A stretch of 64,000 bases of DNA from Nitrospira defluvii (GTDB lineage: Bacteria > Nitrospirota > Nitrospiria > Nitrospirales > Nitrospiraceae), in the NCBI GenBank assembly GCA_000196815.1, contig FP929003.1, forward strand, positions 682,001 through 746,000, written 5' to 3'. The notes under the pieces were generated by a model. That model was not told the DNA's origin, searched no databases, and saw only the letters and a list, made by a program, of their open reading frames with translations. A program made the translations under genes and the position numbers. Shown piece by piece: positions 32,519 to 41,357 of the stretch (the stretch's first letter is position 1; each line of letters starts with the position of its first letter).

Positions 32519-33613
32519 CTATCGGCGGGACTGGTTATTGAGGGGGGAGTCGCCGATGTCGGCGCCCACACCCCGTGTCTGCACCGACGACGAGCGTTCG
32601 GCGTTTTCCACTGAATTGATGTCAAAGCCGAATGCATTCGGCAGGGTGGTGTCTTGGGTGTGAGTGCCCACCCGGTCCGGCAAGTTACTGTCTTTGAGAT
32701 CTTCCCCCCTGCGGGGGCGCAGGGATTCGTTGACGTTGCTGTACGGCGAGACTGTGGCTCCGATGTCGGCGCCGAAGCTTGGGTTGAGGGATTGATTCAA
32801 ATGGGTGTTCTCGATGTCTCCGCCGATTCTGGTCGGGATGGTGGTGTCCTGGATGTCCATGCCTGTCGGTGCTGAGGCCGGTGGCCTCTTGGCCCGAACG
32901 TCATGAGCAATGGCTTCGCGTTCCTCGTCGATGCGCCGTGCTTCTCTTCCGCGCTGTTCATAGTCCAATGAATCGAGCTTCTCGAATCGGTCTCCAAGGG
33001 CCTTGATTCGCGCCCTGATTTTTGTGAGGTCGTCCCGAGCGATGGCGACGGTTCCGACGATCTCGCTGAGTGTCCACTGGCGGGCAAACGTGCCAAGTTT
33101 CGGAGATTGACCGGGGCCGCCGCCGAGCCCTCCTGCCCCGCTTCCCACGCCGAAGCCCGCACTGTTGTAAATGCCTTTTTGTTGCACCGACATCAGAATG
33201 TGGTTCGATTGGTCCAGGAGTTCGTCGATGCGTTCGACGGAATCGAACTCGCCGGCGCAGCACTCCAGGAACTCGCGATATTCACGGGTAAACTTCGACG
33301 CTTCATTCTGGATGTCAACGATCTTGAGCGGCTCCTTCGGAGTGGAGGCGCCATGATCAGACGGGTCCGGCTTCTCCGGTTTCTTCGCGTCGCGCTCCTC
33401 ATCGTACAGAGCCGTGCAGCCCGCATCGGGAGTGGCGGTGATCCGCTTGTCTGCCGTGCGGTCCGGGCACCAATAGATTTTTCCGGGCCGGTTTAGCGGG
33501 TTGTCGGTTCGGAATTCCCCTGCCAGTGCGGAGGGCAACAGGCCCAGCAGGAGAAGCGCGGCGAGCAGCGGTGTACGTGAGCGGGGATGGGGGAGCAATA
33601 TGGTGTGCATCAT
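32519..33613 (-). CDS. Secreted protein with C-terminal GxDI-type repeats, unknown function
   Basis: A 364-residue protein with a signal peptide (LLAALLLLGLLPSALA), several cysteines in the first third (CPDRT, AGC, ECCAG), a Gly-rich linker (GVGSGAGGLGGG) and a helical segment rich in Arg/Glu. The last ~115 residues contain about seven degenerate units opening with G-x-D-[IL] (GMDIQDTTIP, GGDIENTHL, GADIGATV, GEDLKDSNLP, GFDINSV, GADIGDSPL). No known family is recognised. Starts at 33640, 33613 and 33610 are possible. It is convergent with the BNR lipoprotein, with a 27-bp gap. Confidence 0.6.
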   Translation of the reverse strand: MMHTILLPHPRSRTPLLAALLLLGLLPSALAGEFRTDNPLNRPGKIYWCPDRTADKRITATPDAGCTALYDEERDAKKPEKPDPSDHGASTPKEPLKIVDIQNEASKFTREYREFLECCAGEFDSVERIDELLDQSNHILMSVQQKGIYNSAGFGVGSGAGGLGGGPGQSPKLGTFARQWTLSEIVGTVAIARDDLTKIRARIKALGDRFEKLDSLDYEQRGREARRIDEEREAIAHDVRAKRPPASAPTGMDIQDTTIPTRIGGDIENTHLNQSLNPSFGADIGATVSPYSNVNESLRPRRGEDLKDSNLPDRVGTHTQDTTLPNAFGFDINSVENAERSSSVQTRGVGADIGDSPLNNQSRR

Positions 33614-33732
33614 GATGTGATGATGCCCCCGGCATGACATTGTGTCAACGAAAGGGGGGATTTATGATGCGCTTGAAAAGCCCGTGACTGTTGGTTACCC
33701 TCCGGCACACCTCTATCTGAATAGGATGACCT

Positions 33733-35025
33733 ATGTCTGTGATGTATATCGATGAAGCGGCCGCCCATGCCGGGCAGGAAGTGACGATTCGAGGATGGCT
33801 CCGCAGCCGTCGCGACAAGGGGAAACTCCATTTTCTGATCGTGCGGGATGGAACCGGGGACATTCAGGCGGTCGTGAGCAAGGCGACGGTGGGCGATGCA
33901 CAGTTTGCTCGATCGGCGGAACTCACTCAGGAGTCCAGTCTTGTCCTCACCGGCACGTTACGGCAGGATGCGCGTGCGCCTGGCGGGTATGAGCTCGATG
34001 TGCTTCGCCTTGACGTGTTGCAGGTAGCGGAGTCTTTTCCCATCCAACCGAAAGAACACGGCACGGGATTCTTGATGGAGCATCGCCATCTCTGGCTGCG
34101 CTCCAGCCGACAGCATGCCGTGCTCCGCATTCGCCATGAAATTATTCGAGCCTGCCGAAACTTTTTCGACGATCGTGGTTTTACGCTGGTCGATGCGCCG
34201 ATTTTCACACCGAATGCCTGTGAGGGCACGACCACCCTATTTCAAACGCAATACTTTGATGAGACGGCTTATTTGACTCAGAGCGGGCAACTCTACAGTG
34301 AGGCCACAGCTGCGGCATTTGGAAAGGTGTATTGTTTCGGGCCGACCTTTCGTGCGGAAAAGTCCAAGACGCGCCGCCATTTGATGGAGTTTTGGATGGT
34401 GGAGCCGGAGGTGGCCTTTGCGCAATTGCCCGATATGATGGATCTGGCTGAACAGTTCCTGGCTCATATTGTGGCGGCGGTGCTGAAGAGTCGTCGCGCC
34501 GAGCTGCTCCTGCTTGAGCGGGATCCGGCGAAGCTGGAGCGTGTGACGGCGCCGTTTCCGCGCATCACCTACGAAGAGGCCATCGACATTCTGCAGCGGA
34601 AGGGAAATCCCGCGAAGCCTGGTGACGATTTTGGCGCCGATGATGAGACGATTCTGTCCAAAGAATTCGATCGACCGGTCATCGTGCACCGGTATCCTGC
34701 GGCGCTGAAAGCATTTTATATGGAGACGGATCCGGAGCGGCCTGATCTGGCCCTCTGTATGGATGTGCTGGCGCCGGAAGGCTATGGAGAAATCATCGGC
34801 GGCGGCCAACGCATCCATTCTCACGAAAAACTTTTGGGACGCATTCGGGAGCACCATCTACCGGTCGAGGCGTTTCAATGGTATCTCGATCTTCGCCGGT
34901 TCGGCTCGGTTCCGCATGCGGGGTTTGGAATGGGCATTGAGCGCGCCGTGGCCTGGATTTGTGGCCTCGATCACGTGCGGGAAACGATTCCCTTTCCCCG
35001 GATGTTATATCGACTGTATCCATAG
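33733..35025 (+). CDS. Asparaginyl-tRNA synthetase
   Basis: A 430-residue class II aminoacyl-tRNA synthetase. Residues 1-100 form the OB-fold anticodon domain ([19 protein letters not shown]). The catalytic domain has motif 2 ([21 protein letters not shown], here in pieces FRAEKSKT and RRHLMEFW) and motif 3 ([15 protein letters not shown]). The EFWMVE form and overall length fit AsnRS rather than AspRS. It charges tRNA-Asn in the cytoplasm. It precedes the dcw cluster but is separated by 305 bp with its own promoter, so it is not part of that operon. Confidence 0.93.
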   Translation: MSVMYIDEAAAHAGQEVTIRGWLRSRRDKGKLHFLIVRDGTGDIQAVVSKATVGDAQFARSAELTQESSLVLTGTLRQDARAPGGYELDVLRLDVLQVAESFPIQPKEHGTGFLMEHRHLWLRSSRQHAVLRIRHEIIRACRNFFDDRGFTLVDAPIFTPNACEGTTTLFQTQYFDETAYLTQSGQLYSEATAAAFGKVYCFGPTFRAEKSKTRRHLMEFWMVEPEVAFAQLPDMMDLAEQFLAHIVAAVLKSRRAELLLLERDPAKLERVTAPFPRITYEEAIDILQRKGNPAKPGDDFGADDETILSKEFDRPVIVHRYPAALKAFYMETDPERPDLALCMDVLAPEGYGEIIGGGQRIHSHEKLLGRIREHHLPVEAFQWYLDLRRFGSVPHAGFGMGIERAVAWICGLDHVRETIPFPRMLYRLYP

Positions 35026-35175
35026 CAACGAGTCCCTCCCTTTCTGCCTGCCTTTCGGCGAGCGTGATGACCGAAATGCAGGTATTTCATCCATCTGATT
35101 TTTTGCTGGCCCCCACTTTTTCGTGACAAAAAATTGTGCGAGAACAATTGTCTGGTGGGTGAGTTTCCCACAGAC

Positions 35176-35195
35176 TTGTCCACAAATGTGGATAA
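35176..35195. promoter_or_regulatory. Pair of head-to-head DnaA boxes
   Basis: TTGTCCACA (35176-35184, one mismatch to TTATCCACA) and TGTGGATAA (35187-35195, exact consensus on the other strand) face each other two bases apart; a weaker TTTCCCACA lies at 35164-35172. They lie ~80-100 bp before the rsmH promoter and could let DnaA control the dcw operon. No origin-like AT-rich repeats or dnaA/dnaN genes are present. Confidence 0.5.
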
Positions 35196-35218
35196 CTTTC
35201 CCGTAAATTCCAGCCAGA

Positions 35219-35234
35219 TTAGACATGTGTCTAA
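35219..35234. promoter_or_regulatory. 16-bp palindrome, possible regulator site
   Basis: TTAGACA-TG-TGTCTAA, exact 7-bp arms, centred about 46 bp before the -35 hexamer of the rsmH promoter. The position fits an activator or repressor site. No cognate regulator is identified. Confidence 0.45.
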
Positions 35235-35271
35235 ACTGAACAATATTCTTGATAAATAGGGGTTAATTCTG

Positions 35272-35299
35272 TTGACAGCCATTTGGTTGGGTGTATACT
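35272..35299 (+). promoter_or_regulatory. Sigma-70-type promoter of the dcw cluster
   Basis: TTGACA (35272-35277), 16-bp spacer, TATACT (35294-35299). The start of transcription would be near 35306, just before the TGGG repeats and 24 bases before the rsmH ATG at 35331. It is the best promoter seen in the window. Confidence 0.75.
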
Positions 35300-35311
35300 C
35301 CACCCAATGAG

Positions 35312-35336
35312 TGGGGTGAAGTGGGTGGAAATGGAA
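35312..35336. promoter_or_regulatory. TGGG direct repeats resembling an MraZ operator
   Basis: TGGGG (35312), TGGGT (35322) and TGGAA (35332) recur exactly every 10 bases, between the -10 hexamer and the first codons of rsmH. MraZ is known to bind TGGGN repeats spaced 10 bp in front of dcw clusters. No mraZ gene lies here, so the site would be recognised by MraZ encoded elsewhere, or be a relic. The third repeat is weaker (TGGA) and overlaps the start codon. Confidence 0.5.
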
Positions 35337-36260
35337 ATAGATTCTGCTCGCGATTCCCATGAGCCGGTTTTAGTCGAAGAGATCTTGTTCTGGCTGCAGT
35401 GTAAACCAGGTGGTGTTTACGTGGACTGCACTCTCGGATATGCAGGGCTCGCTGCTCGCCTTCTCGATCGCACCGCTCCAGATGGCATCCTTGTGGGGAT
35501 TGATCGCGATGCCGCGGCACTCGCGGAGTCACGCATGCGTCTGCGAGAGGTTGCGCATCGGGTGCATTTCCGGCATGGAAATTTCTGCGATCTGAAAGCG
35601 TTGATCATCGGGAGCGGGGTGTCGCGCGTGGATGGCGTGATTTTCGATCTGGGCGTGTCCTCGCCTCAGCTCGATCGTGCGGAGCGCGGATTCAGTTTCC
35701 GGGAAGACGGCCCGCTGGATATGCGCATGGATCAGCGCGAAGGACGCACGGCTGCGGACCTGGTTCGCGATCTGCCCGAGACCGAGTTGGCCGATTTGAT
35801 CTATCAGCTCGGTGAGGAGCGGTACTCGCGCAGAATTGCCCGCGCGATCGTGCAGGCCCGGATGCAGGGGGTGATTGCAACAACCTGGCAGTTGGCGGCA
35901 GTGGTGGAACGCGCGGTGCCGGCTTCGTATCGGCACGGACGGATTCATTGCGCCACGCGCACCTTTCAGGCGTTGCGGATTGCCGTGAATCGTGAGTTGG
36001 ACGTGTTGGAGCCGGCGCTCCGGGATGCGGTGGATATTCTGGCGCCGGGCGGGCGTGTCTGTGCCGTCTCGTTTCATTCGCTCGAAGATAGGATCGTAAA
36101 GCATACCTTTCGGGCACTGGCGAACGGCCCCGAAGCGTCGGTGAGGGTGTTGACGAAAAAACCGGTCATCGCCTCGGAAAACGAGCGTAACCGAAACCCG
36201 CGGTCACGGAGCGCAAAGTTGCGAGTCGTGGAGCGGATCTCCAAGGAGTATGTGAAATGA
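35331..36260 (+). CDS. rsmH: 16S rRNA (cytosine-1402-N4)-methyltransferase
   Basis: A 309-residue SAM-dependent methyltransferase (MraW) that methylates C1402 of 16S rRNA. HEPVLVEEIL is the typical start; DCTLGYAGLAARLL is SAM motif I, FDLGVSSPQLD and the RMDQREG and RTFQALRIAVN segments follow, ending in SFHSLEDRIVK. Motif I is atypical: most family members have a GGH there, here AGL. Longer starts (ATG 35307, TTG 35283) are open, but the promoter places the transcript start at about 35306, so ATG 35331 is preferred. It is the first gene of the dcw operon and overlaps ftsL by ATGA. Confidence 0.93.
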   Translation: MEIDSARDSHEPVLVEEILFWLQCKPGGVYVDCTLGYAGLAARLLDRTAPDGILVGIDRDAAALAESRMRLREVAHRVHFRHGNFCDLKALIIGSGVSRVDGVIFDLGVSSPQLDRAERGFSFREDGPLDMRMDQREGRTAADLVRDLPETELADLIYQLGEERYSRRIARAIVQARMQGVIATTWQLAAVVERAVPASYRHGRIHCATRTFQALRIAVNRELDVLEPALRDAVDILAPGGRVCAVSFHSLEDRIVKHTFRALANGPEASVRVLTKKPVIASENERNRNPRSRSAKLRVVERISKEYVK

Positions 36261-36589
36261 AAGCCGTCGCGTTTGCCGCGGTCACGTCGCTGGTATTGCT
36301 CTTTGTGTGGGAACGGGTGGACATCGTTCGCATCGGCTACCACATCGAACGGCTGAAGGCGCAGAAGGTCCTTCTCGAGCGGGAGCGCGATGAATTGCGG
36401 GTGAAGCTCTCCGGCCTCACGGCACCTGAGCGGATTGCGCGTCTGGCCAGCGACAAGTTGGGGATGATGCAGCCGGAGAAGGGCCAGGTCGTCGTCATCA
36501 ACATCGAGCCGGAAGCGCCGGCCAATCCGGTCGTGGCGGAGGGTGAGGTGCGGATCGCCAAAAACATCGTCACGCGGAGAGCCCGATAG
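36257..36589 (+). CDS. ftsL: Cell division protein FtsL
   Basis: A 110-residue bitopic protein: a short cytoplasmic start, one membrane helix (residues 3-17), then a coiled-coil region (HIERLKAQKVLLERERDELRVKL, in two heptad-rich parts) and a short tail. This build and its place between rsmH and ftsI identify FtsL, which joins FtsB and FtsQ to recruit and activate FtsW-FtsI at the septum. It overlaps both neighbours (ATGA with rsmH, one base with ftsI). FtsL sequences vary a lot, so identification rests mainly on layout and context. Confidence 0.85.
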   Translation: MKAVAFAAVTSLVLLFVWERVDIVRIGYHIERLKAQKVLLERERDELRVKLSGLTAPERIARLASDKLGMMQPEKGQVVVINIEPEAPANPVVAEGEVRIAKNIVTRRAR

Positions 36590-38307
36590 TGGCTTCGACC
36601 TCTTTTCGCAGTCGTCGTATCGTGGTGGCCTGCGGGCTGGTGGTCGCGTTCGTGCTGGTCATTGTCCGTCTTGTGAATCTCCAGGTGATGCAGTCGGCGG
36701 AGCTGACCGTGAAGGCCGATCGGCAGCATCAGAAAAATGTCACGCTGGAAGGCGCGCGCGGGACGATCTACGATCGAAACAGCAAGGTGTTGGCGATGAA
36801 TATGGATGTGCCGTCGGTATTCGGTGTTCCGGCTTCCCTCGGGAACCCGGGCGTGACGGCGCGCAATCTCTCGCCGATCTTGCACGTGAAGGCGACAGAA
36901 CTCGAAAAGAAGCTAAAGCAGGAAAAGCATTTCGTGTGGTTGGCGAGAAAGCTTGAGCCGGAGCAGGGGCGGCGGCTTGAACGACTTGCTCTCGATGGAG
37001 TCGGAGTTGTGATGGAGGGGCGCCGTTTCTATCCCAAGGGGCCGCTATTGTCGCACGTGCTGGGCTTTGCCGGTATGGACGATCGCGGGTTGGAAGGGGT
37101 GGAGCTGCGGTACGAGCAATATCTGCGTGGTGAAAAGCGGGCGGTGGTGTTGCAGCGTGATGCATTGGGGCGCGCCGTATTCCCGAAGGGACTCAATGAG
37201 GAGGGTGCGGCAGCCGGACACAGTCTGACCCTCACTGTCGACGAAGTGATTCAGTACATCGCTGAGAAAGAGCTGGATGAGGCTGTGAGTCGATCGAATG
37301 CCAAGTCAGGCACGATCATTGTCATGGACCCGAAAACCGGGGCCGTGTTGGCCATGGCGGTCAGTCCGCGATTCGACCCCAACACGGTCGGTGCGCTGGC
37401 TCCGGACCGATGGCGTAACCGCGCCCTGACGGATACGTATGAGCCTGGGTCTACCATGAAGGCGGTGATCGCGGCAGCGGCGCTGGAAGAGAAGGTGATG
37501 ACGCCCGGAAGTATGATTTACGGAGAGAACGGGCAATTCTCGATCGCCAACACCGTGATTCACGACCATGAAAAGTCGGGGTGGATCACGTTTGCGCAGA
37601 TGATTCAGAAGTCGAGCAATATCGGCGCGGCGAAGGTCGGCATGGCTTTGGGGGAATGGCGGGTGTTCGATTATCTCAAGGAGTTCGGGTTCGGGGACAA
37701 AACCGGCATTGATTTGCCCGGTGAAGCCGTGGGGTTGCTGCGGGGACCACGCCAGTGGGGCAAGCGTTCCCTGGCTTCGATTTCGATGGGGCAAGAGGTC
37801 GGCGTGACGCCGCTGCAGATGGTCACCGCCGTTTCAGCCATTGCGAACGGGGGCGTGTTGATGAAGCCCTTCGTGGTCTCCGAGATCCGTAACGCCAAGG
37901 GGCAATTGGTGGCGCAAACCATGCCGCAAGCGAAGCGGCGGGTCATCTCCTCCGATACGGCAAGGACATTGACGACGCTGCTTGAGGGCGTGGTGACGAA
38001 CGGCACCGGCGGGAAAGCGGCGATCCCGGGCTTCCGGGTGGCCGGCAAGACCGGTACGGCTCAAAAGGTCGATCCCCGCACCGGCGCCTACTCCTCCACG
38101 CTGCTGGTCGGGTCGTTTCTCGGGTATGTGCCGGCGGAAGATCCGCGGCTGGCGATGATCGTCGTGATCGACGAGCCGCGTGGCGAAGGCTGGGGCGGCG
38201 TCGTGGCTGCGCCGGTTTTCCGGCGGGTGGGTGAGCAGGTACTCAACTATCTGGGTGTGGCAGTGGATGAGCCGGTGAAGTTGGCCATGGCCGGCCTTGA
38301 ATCCTGA
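36589..38307 (+). CDS. ftsI: Septal peptidoglycan transpeptidase (penicillin-binding protein 3)
   Basis: A 572-residue class B penicillin-binding protein: an N-terminal anchor (residues 11-28), a dimerisation/pedestal domain, then the transpeptidase domain with STMK (active Ser288), SSN (342-344) and KTGT (487-490). It cross-links septal peptidoglycan with FtsW as glycosyltransferase partner. No PASTA domains are present. It starts at GTG 36589, sharing one base with the ftsL stop. Confidence 0.95.
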   Translation: MASTSFRSRRIVVACGLVVAFVLVIVRLVNLQVMQSAELTVKADRQHQKNVTLEGARGTIYDRNSKVLAMNMDVPSVFGVPASLGNPGVTARNLSPILHVKATELEKKLKQEKHFVWLARKLEPEQGRRLERLALDGVGVVMEGRRFYPKGPLLSHVLGFAGMDDRGLEGVELRYEQYLRGEKRAVVLQRDALGRAVFPKGLNEEGAAAGHSLTLTVDEVIQYIAEKELDEAVSRSNAKSGTIIVMDPKTGAVLAMAVSPRFDPNTVGALAPDRWRNRALTDTYEPGSTMKAVIAAAALEEKVMTPGSMIYGENGQFSIANTVIHDHEKSGWITFAQMIQKSSNIGAAKVGMALGEWRVFDYLKEFGFGDKTGIDLPGEAVGLLRGPRQWGKRSLASISMGQEVGVTPLQMVTAVSAIANGGVLMKPFVVSEIRNAKGQLVAQTMPQAKRRVISSDTARTLTTLLEGVVTNGTGGKAAIPGFRVAGKTGTAQKVDPRTGAYSSTLLVGSFLGYVPAEDPRLAMIVVIDEPRGEGWGGVVAAPVFRRVGEQVLNYLGVAVDEPVKLAMAGLES

Positions 38308-38308
38308 T

Positions 38309-39817
38309 ATGACACTCGATGAATTGATCGGTCCGCTGCATGGGCGCCTCGGTGTGCTGGAACGGAACGGAGACCAGCGCGTGACCATTGCCGACCTGAC
38401 TGACGATTCGCGCAAGGTGGGGCCCGGGTCCCTCTTTGTGGCTGTGCAGGGAGAGCGCGTTGATGGCCATCAGTTTCTCGACCGTGTGGTTGCTGCGGGG
38501 GCGGCGGCCGTCGTGGTGCAGCGAAGCGGCGACGTCGGGGCGATTCCCTGCGTCCGTGTGCAGGACTCGCGCGCCGCGCTCGGGATTCTCGGCAGCCGAT
38601 TCTATGGCGATCCGTCATCCTCGTTGCGGATGGTCGGTGTCACGGGCACCAATGGGAAGACCACGACGACCTATGTGGTCAAAACCATGCTGGAAGCCGC
38701 TCGACGTCAGGTCGGGCTCATCGGGACGGTCGCTTATCTCGTCGGGAAAGAATCGATTCCCGCATCGCATACGACGCCCGGCGCGTTGGAGTTGCAGAAA
38801 TTATTTGCACGAATGCGCGAGGCGAGGTTGGATACGGTGGTGATGGAGGTGTCGTCTCATGCCCTCGCCCTGGATCGGACCGCTGGGTCCGAATTCGATG
38901 TCGCCGTGTTTACGAATCTCACGCAGGACCACCTCGACTTTCATCTCGACATGGAGCGGTATTTCCAGGCGAAGCTGAAACTCTTCGCCGAGTTAGGAAG
39001 GGCGGGCGCGGTGAAGCCGCGGAAGCGGGCGATCATCAATGCGGATGATCCCTGGGGCGCGCGAATTCGATCGGCCTGTACCGTTCCGGTTTGGACCTAC
39101 GGCCTGCACCAGCAGGCCGATATTTACGCCGACGGCGTGAGGCTCTCGCCGGCCGGCACCAGTTTTACGTTGCGCAGTCCCGCCGGGACCTGCCCGATCA
39201 AGAGCCGTCTGGTCGGAGAGCATAATGTGTCGAACCTTCTCGCTGCCATCGGGGTGGTGTTGCATGAAGGGCTGACGCTCGATCAAGTCCGATCTGCCGT
39301 CGAGACGGTCACGAACGTGCCGGGGCGGTTCGAACTGGTCGAAGCCGGTCAGGACTTTTCCGTTGTGGTGGACTATGCGCATACCGAAGACGCGCTGGTT
39401 CGGTTGTTGACCGCAGCGCAGGCGCTTCGCACGGGGCGCATCATCACTGTCTTCGGGTGTGGCGGGGACCGTGACCGGACCAAACGCCCCAAAATGGGAC
39501 GTGCAGCCGTGAAGTATAGTGATGTGGTGATTCTGACATCGGATAACCCGCGTACCGAAGATCCTGCTGCGATCCTGCGCGAGGTTGAAGTCGGGGTCAA
39601 GGAGGCGCTGGCGGAGCGGGGTCATGTTCGGTATCGCATGGTTGCAGACCGTCGGGAGGCCATCGAGGCCGCCATTCGTGAGGCGAAGCCGGGAGATATG
39701 GTGTTGATCGCGGGGAAGGGGCACGAAGATTACCAGATCGTGGGCACCACGAAACATCACTTCGACGATCGGGAGGTCGCGCGCGACACGATCGGCGCAC
39801 TCCGATCCGGAGCCTGA
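38309..39817 (+). CDS. murE: UDP-MurNAc-tripeptide synthetase (meso-diaminopimelate-adding)
   Basis: A 502-residue Mur ligase that adds the third amino acid to UDP-MurNAc-L-Ala-D-Glu in the cytoplasm. The ATP loop is GVTGTNGKTTT (near residue 110) and the DNPR motif (TSDNPRTEDP) near residue 410 marks specificity for meso-diaminopimelate, fitting a diderm wall. A TTG 12 bases earlier is in frame but ATG 38309, one base after the ftsI stop, is preferred. Confidence 0.95.
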   Translation: MTLDELIGPLHGRLGVLERNGDQRVTIADLTDDSRKVGPGSLFVAVQGERVDGHQFLDRVVAAGAAAVVVQRSGDVGAIPCVRVQDSRAALGILGSRFYGDPSSSLRMVGVTGTNGKTTTTYVVKTMLEAARRQVGLIGTVAYLVGKESIPASHTTPGALELQKLFARMREARLDTVVMEVSSHALALDRTAGSEFDVAVFTNLTQDHLDFHLDMERYFQAKLKLFAELGRAGAVKPRKRAIINADDPWGARIRSACTVPVWTYGLHQQADIYADGVRLSPAGTSFTLRSPAGTCPIKSRLVGEHNVSNLLAAIGVVLHEGLTLDQVRSAVETVTNVPGRFELVEAGQDFSVVVDYAHTEDALVRLLTAAQALRTGRIITVFGCGGDRDRTKRPKMGRAAVKYSDVVILTSDNPRTEDPAAILREVEVGVKEALAERGHVRYRMVADRREAIEAAIREAKPGDMVLIAGKGHEDYQIVGTTKHHFDDREVARDTIGALRSGA

Positions 39818-39829
39818 GCGAGGGAACGC

Positions 39830-41293
39830 ATGCGGGAGCATGGGAATCGCGGTGTGATGGCGCTGTTTACAGTCGAGGAAATATGTGAGGTCTTGAGTGT
39901 CAGACCGCCGGCCGGCGTCACCCCTCAGGACTTGAAACAACGAATCCGTCGCGTGGTGACCGATTCGCGATCGGTGCGCAAAGGTGACCTCTTCATCGCT
40001 TTCCAAGGCGAGCGGTTTGATGCGCATACCTTCGTGCCGAAGGCGCTGGCCCAGGGGGCGGTCTGCGCCATCGTGCAGGAGGACTACCGTTTGCCGCCGG
40101 CGCCGAAACGCACCGGCGTGCCCGTGCTGCTCGGGGTGAGAGATACGCTCGAGGCCTATCAACGGCTGGCCACGCACTATCGCAACCGGTTTCCCATTCC
40201 GGTCATCGCCATCACGGGGAGCAACGGCAAGACGACGACGAAGGAAATGGTCGCCCAGGTGGTGGCACAGCGCTGGAAAACGCTCAAGACCGAGGGCAAT
40301 CTCAATAATCGAATCGGAGTCCCGCAGACTCTGTTTCAATTGGCGCCTCGCCATCAGGCCGCCGTCATTGAAATGGGGGTGGATCAGCAGGGGCAGACCA
40401 CCCGGCTGTGCGAAATCGCGAGACCGACGATCGGCGTGATTACCAACATCGGCCCGGACCATTTGGAGTTTTTCGGCAGTATGGAAGGGTCCGCGCAGGC
40501 CAAAGCCGAGTTGCTCGACCATTTGCCTCAGGATGGGGCGGTGGTGTTGAACGCCGACGATGAATATTTTGACTATCTCGCGGCCAGGGCGCAGTGCCGC
40601 GTTGTGGCGTTCGGGATATCTCCCAAAGCCGCCATCCGCGCGGCCAATATTCGGGTCGATGAAAAAGGCGGAACGCTGTTCGGCCTGGTTGTGCCGGGAA
40701 AAAGTCGTCAGACGGAAATTCGCATCCGGGCGCAGGGGCAACACAATGTGAGCAATGCCCTCGCGGCGGCTGCGGTCGGGTATGTGTTGGGGTTATCGGG
40801 GACGGCCATCGCCGAGGGGCTGGCGAAGTTTCGTCCGGCCGCGATGAGATCGCAGATCAGCCTCTCCCACGGGGTGCAGGTGATCAACGATTGCTACAAC
40901 GCGAATCCGGCCTCGATGAAAGCGGCCGTTCAACTGCTGGCGGAACTCGGCCGGGGAAAACGGTCGATCGCGGCGCTGGGCGACATGCTGGAGCTGGGCA
41001 CGGACAGCAAGCGGATGCACCGGGAAGTAGGGGCCTTTCTGGCCGCACAAGGGATCGGACATCTGCTTGCCTGCGGTGTATTGGGACGAGAGTTGGCCGA
41101 AGGCGCCCGGCAGGCCGGGATGGCGTCCGACCGCATCACGGAATTGCCCGATGCGCCGGCGGCCGCTGCTGCCCTGGCGCGGATGGTCCGGCAAGGCGAC
41201 GTGGTGCTGGTCAAGGCCTCGCGGGGTATGCGCATGGAGCAGGTCGTGGAAGCCGTGATGGGGATGCGACGAGTCGCACGAAAGGCCTGCTAG
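39830..41293 (+). CDS. murF: UDP-MurNAc-tripeptide:D-Ala-D-Ala ligase
   Basis: A 487-residue Mur ligase that adds D-Ala-D-Ala to complete the pentapeptide precursor. It has the substrate-loop start RRVVTDSRSVRKGDLF, the ATP loop ITGSNGKTTTKEM, and the central motif INDCYNANPASMKAA typical of MurF. A ribosome site GAGGG is five bases before ATG 39830; an internal ATG at 39857 would also make a normal protein. It lies 12 bp after murE. Confidence 0.95.
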   Translation: MREHGNRGVMALFTVEEICEVLSVRPPAGVTPQDLKQRIRRVVTDSRSVRKGDLFIAFQGERFDAHTFVPKALAQGAVCAIVQEDYRLPPAPKRTGVPVLLGVRDTLEAYQRLATHYRNRFPIPVIAITGSNGKTTTKEMVAQVVAQRWKTLKTEGNLNNRIGVPQTLFQLAPRHQAAVIEMGVDQQGQTTRLCEIARPTIGVITNIGPDHLEFFGSMEGSAQAKAELLDHLPQDGAVVLNADDEYFDYLAARAQCRVVAFGISPKAAIRAANIRVDEKGGTLFGLVVPGKSRQTEIRIRAQGQHNVSNALAAAAVGYVLGLSGTAIAEGLAKFRPAAMRSQISLSHGVQVINDCYNANPASMKAAVQLLAELGRGKRSIAALGDMLELGTDSKRMHREVGAFLAAQGIGHLLACGVLGRELAEGARQAGMASDRITELPDAPAAAAALARMVRQGDVVLVKASRGMRMEQVVEAVMGMRRVARKAC

Positions 41294-41322
41294 TCGGCAG
41301 GCACATACAGAGGAACTTTAGG

Positions 41323-41343
41323 GCCCGCTGGTCCATGGCGGGC
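41323..41343 (+). other. Small hairpin in the murF-mraY gap
   Basis: GCCCGC (41323-41328) and GCGGGC (41338-41343) form a six-pair stem with a nine-base loop, 15 bp before mraY. No T-run follows, so it is not a terminator; it may affect mRNA processing or translation of mraY. Confidence 0.35.
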
Positions 41344-41357
41344 AAAGATGCCGTAGG

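Noticed and set aside
35026-35330. Possible replication origin (DnaA boxes with AT-rich bases)
   Set aside because: Only two to three boxes, no AT-rich unwinding repeats, and no dnaA, dnaN or gidA genes; better read as gene regulation.
38993-40744. Long open frame of 583 codons on the minus strand across murE-murF
   Set aside because: It lies antisense to two clear Mur ligases, is rich in His/Arg/Gln as expected for shadow frames in GC-rich DNA, and resembles no family.
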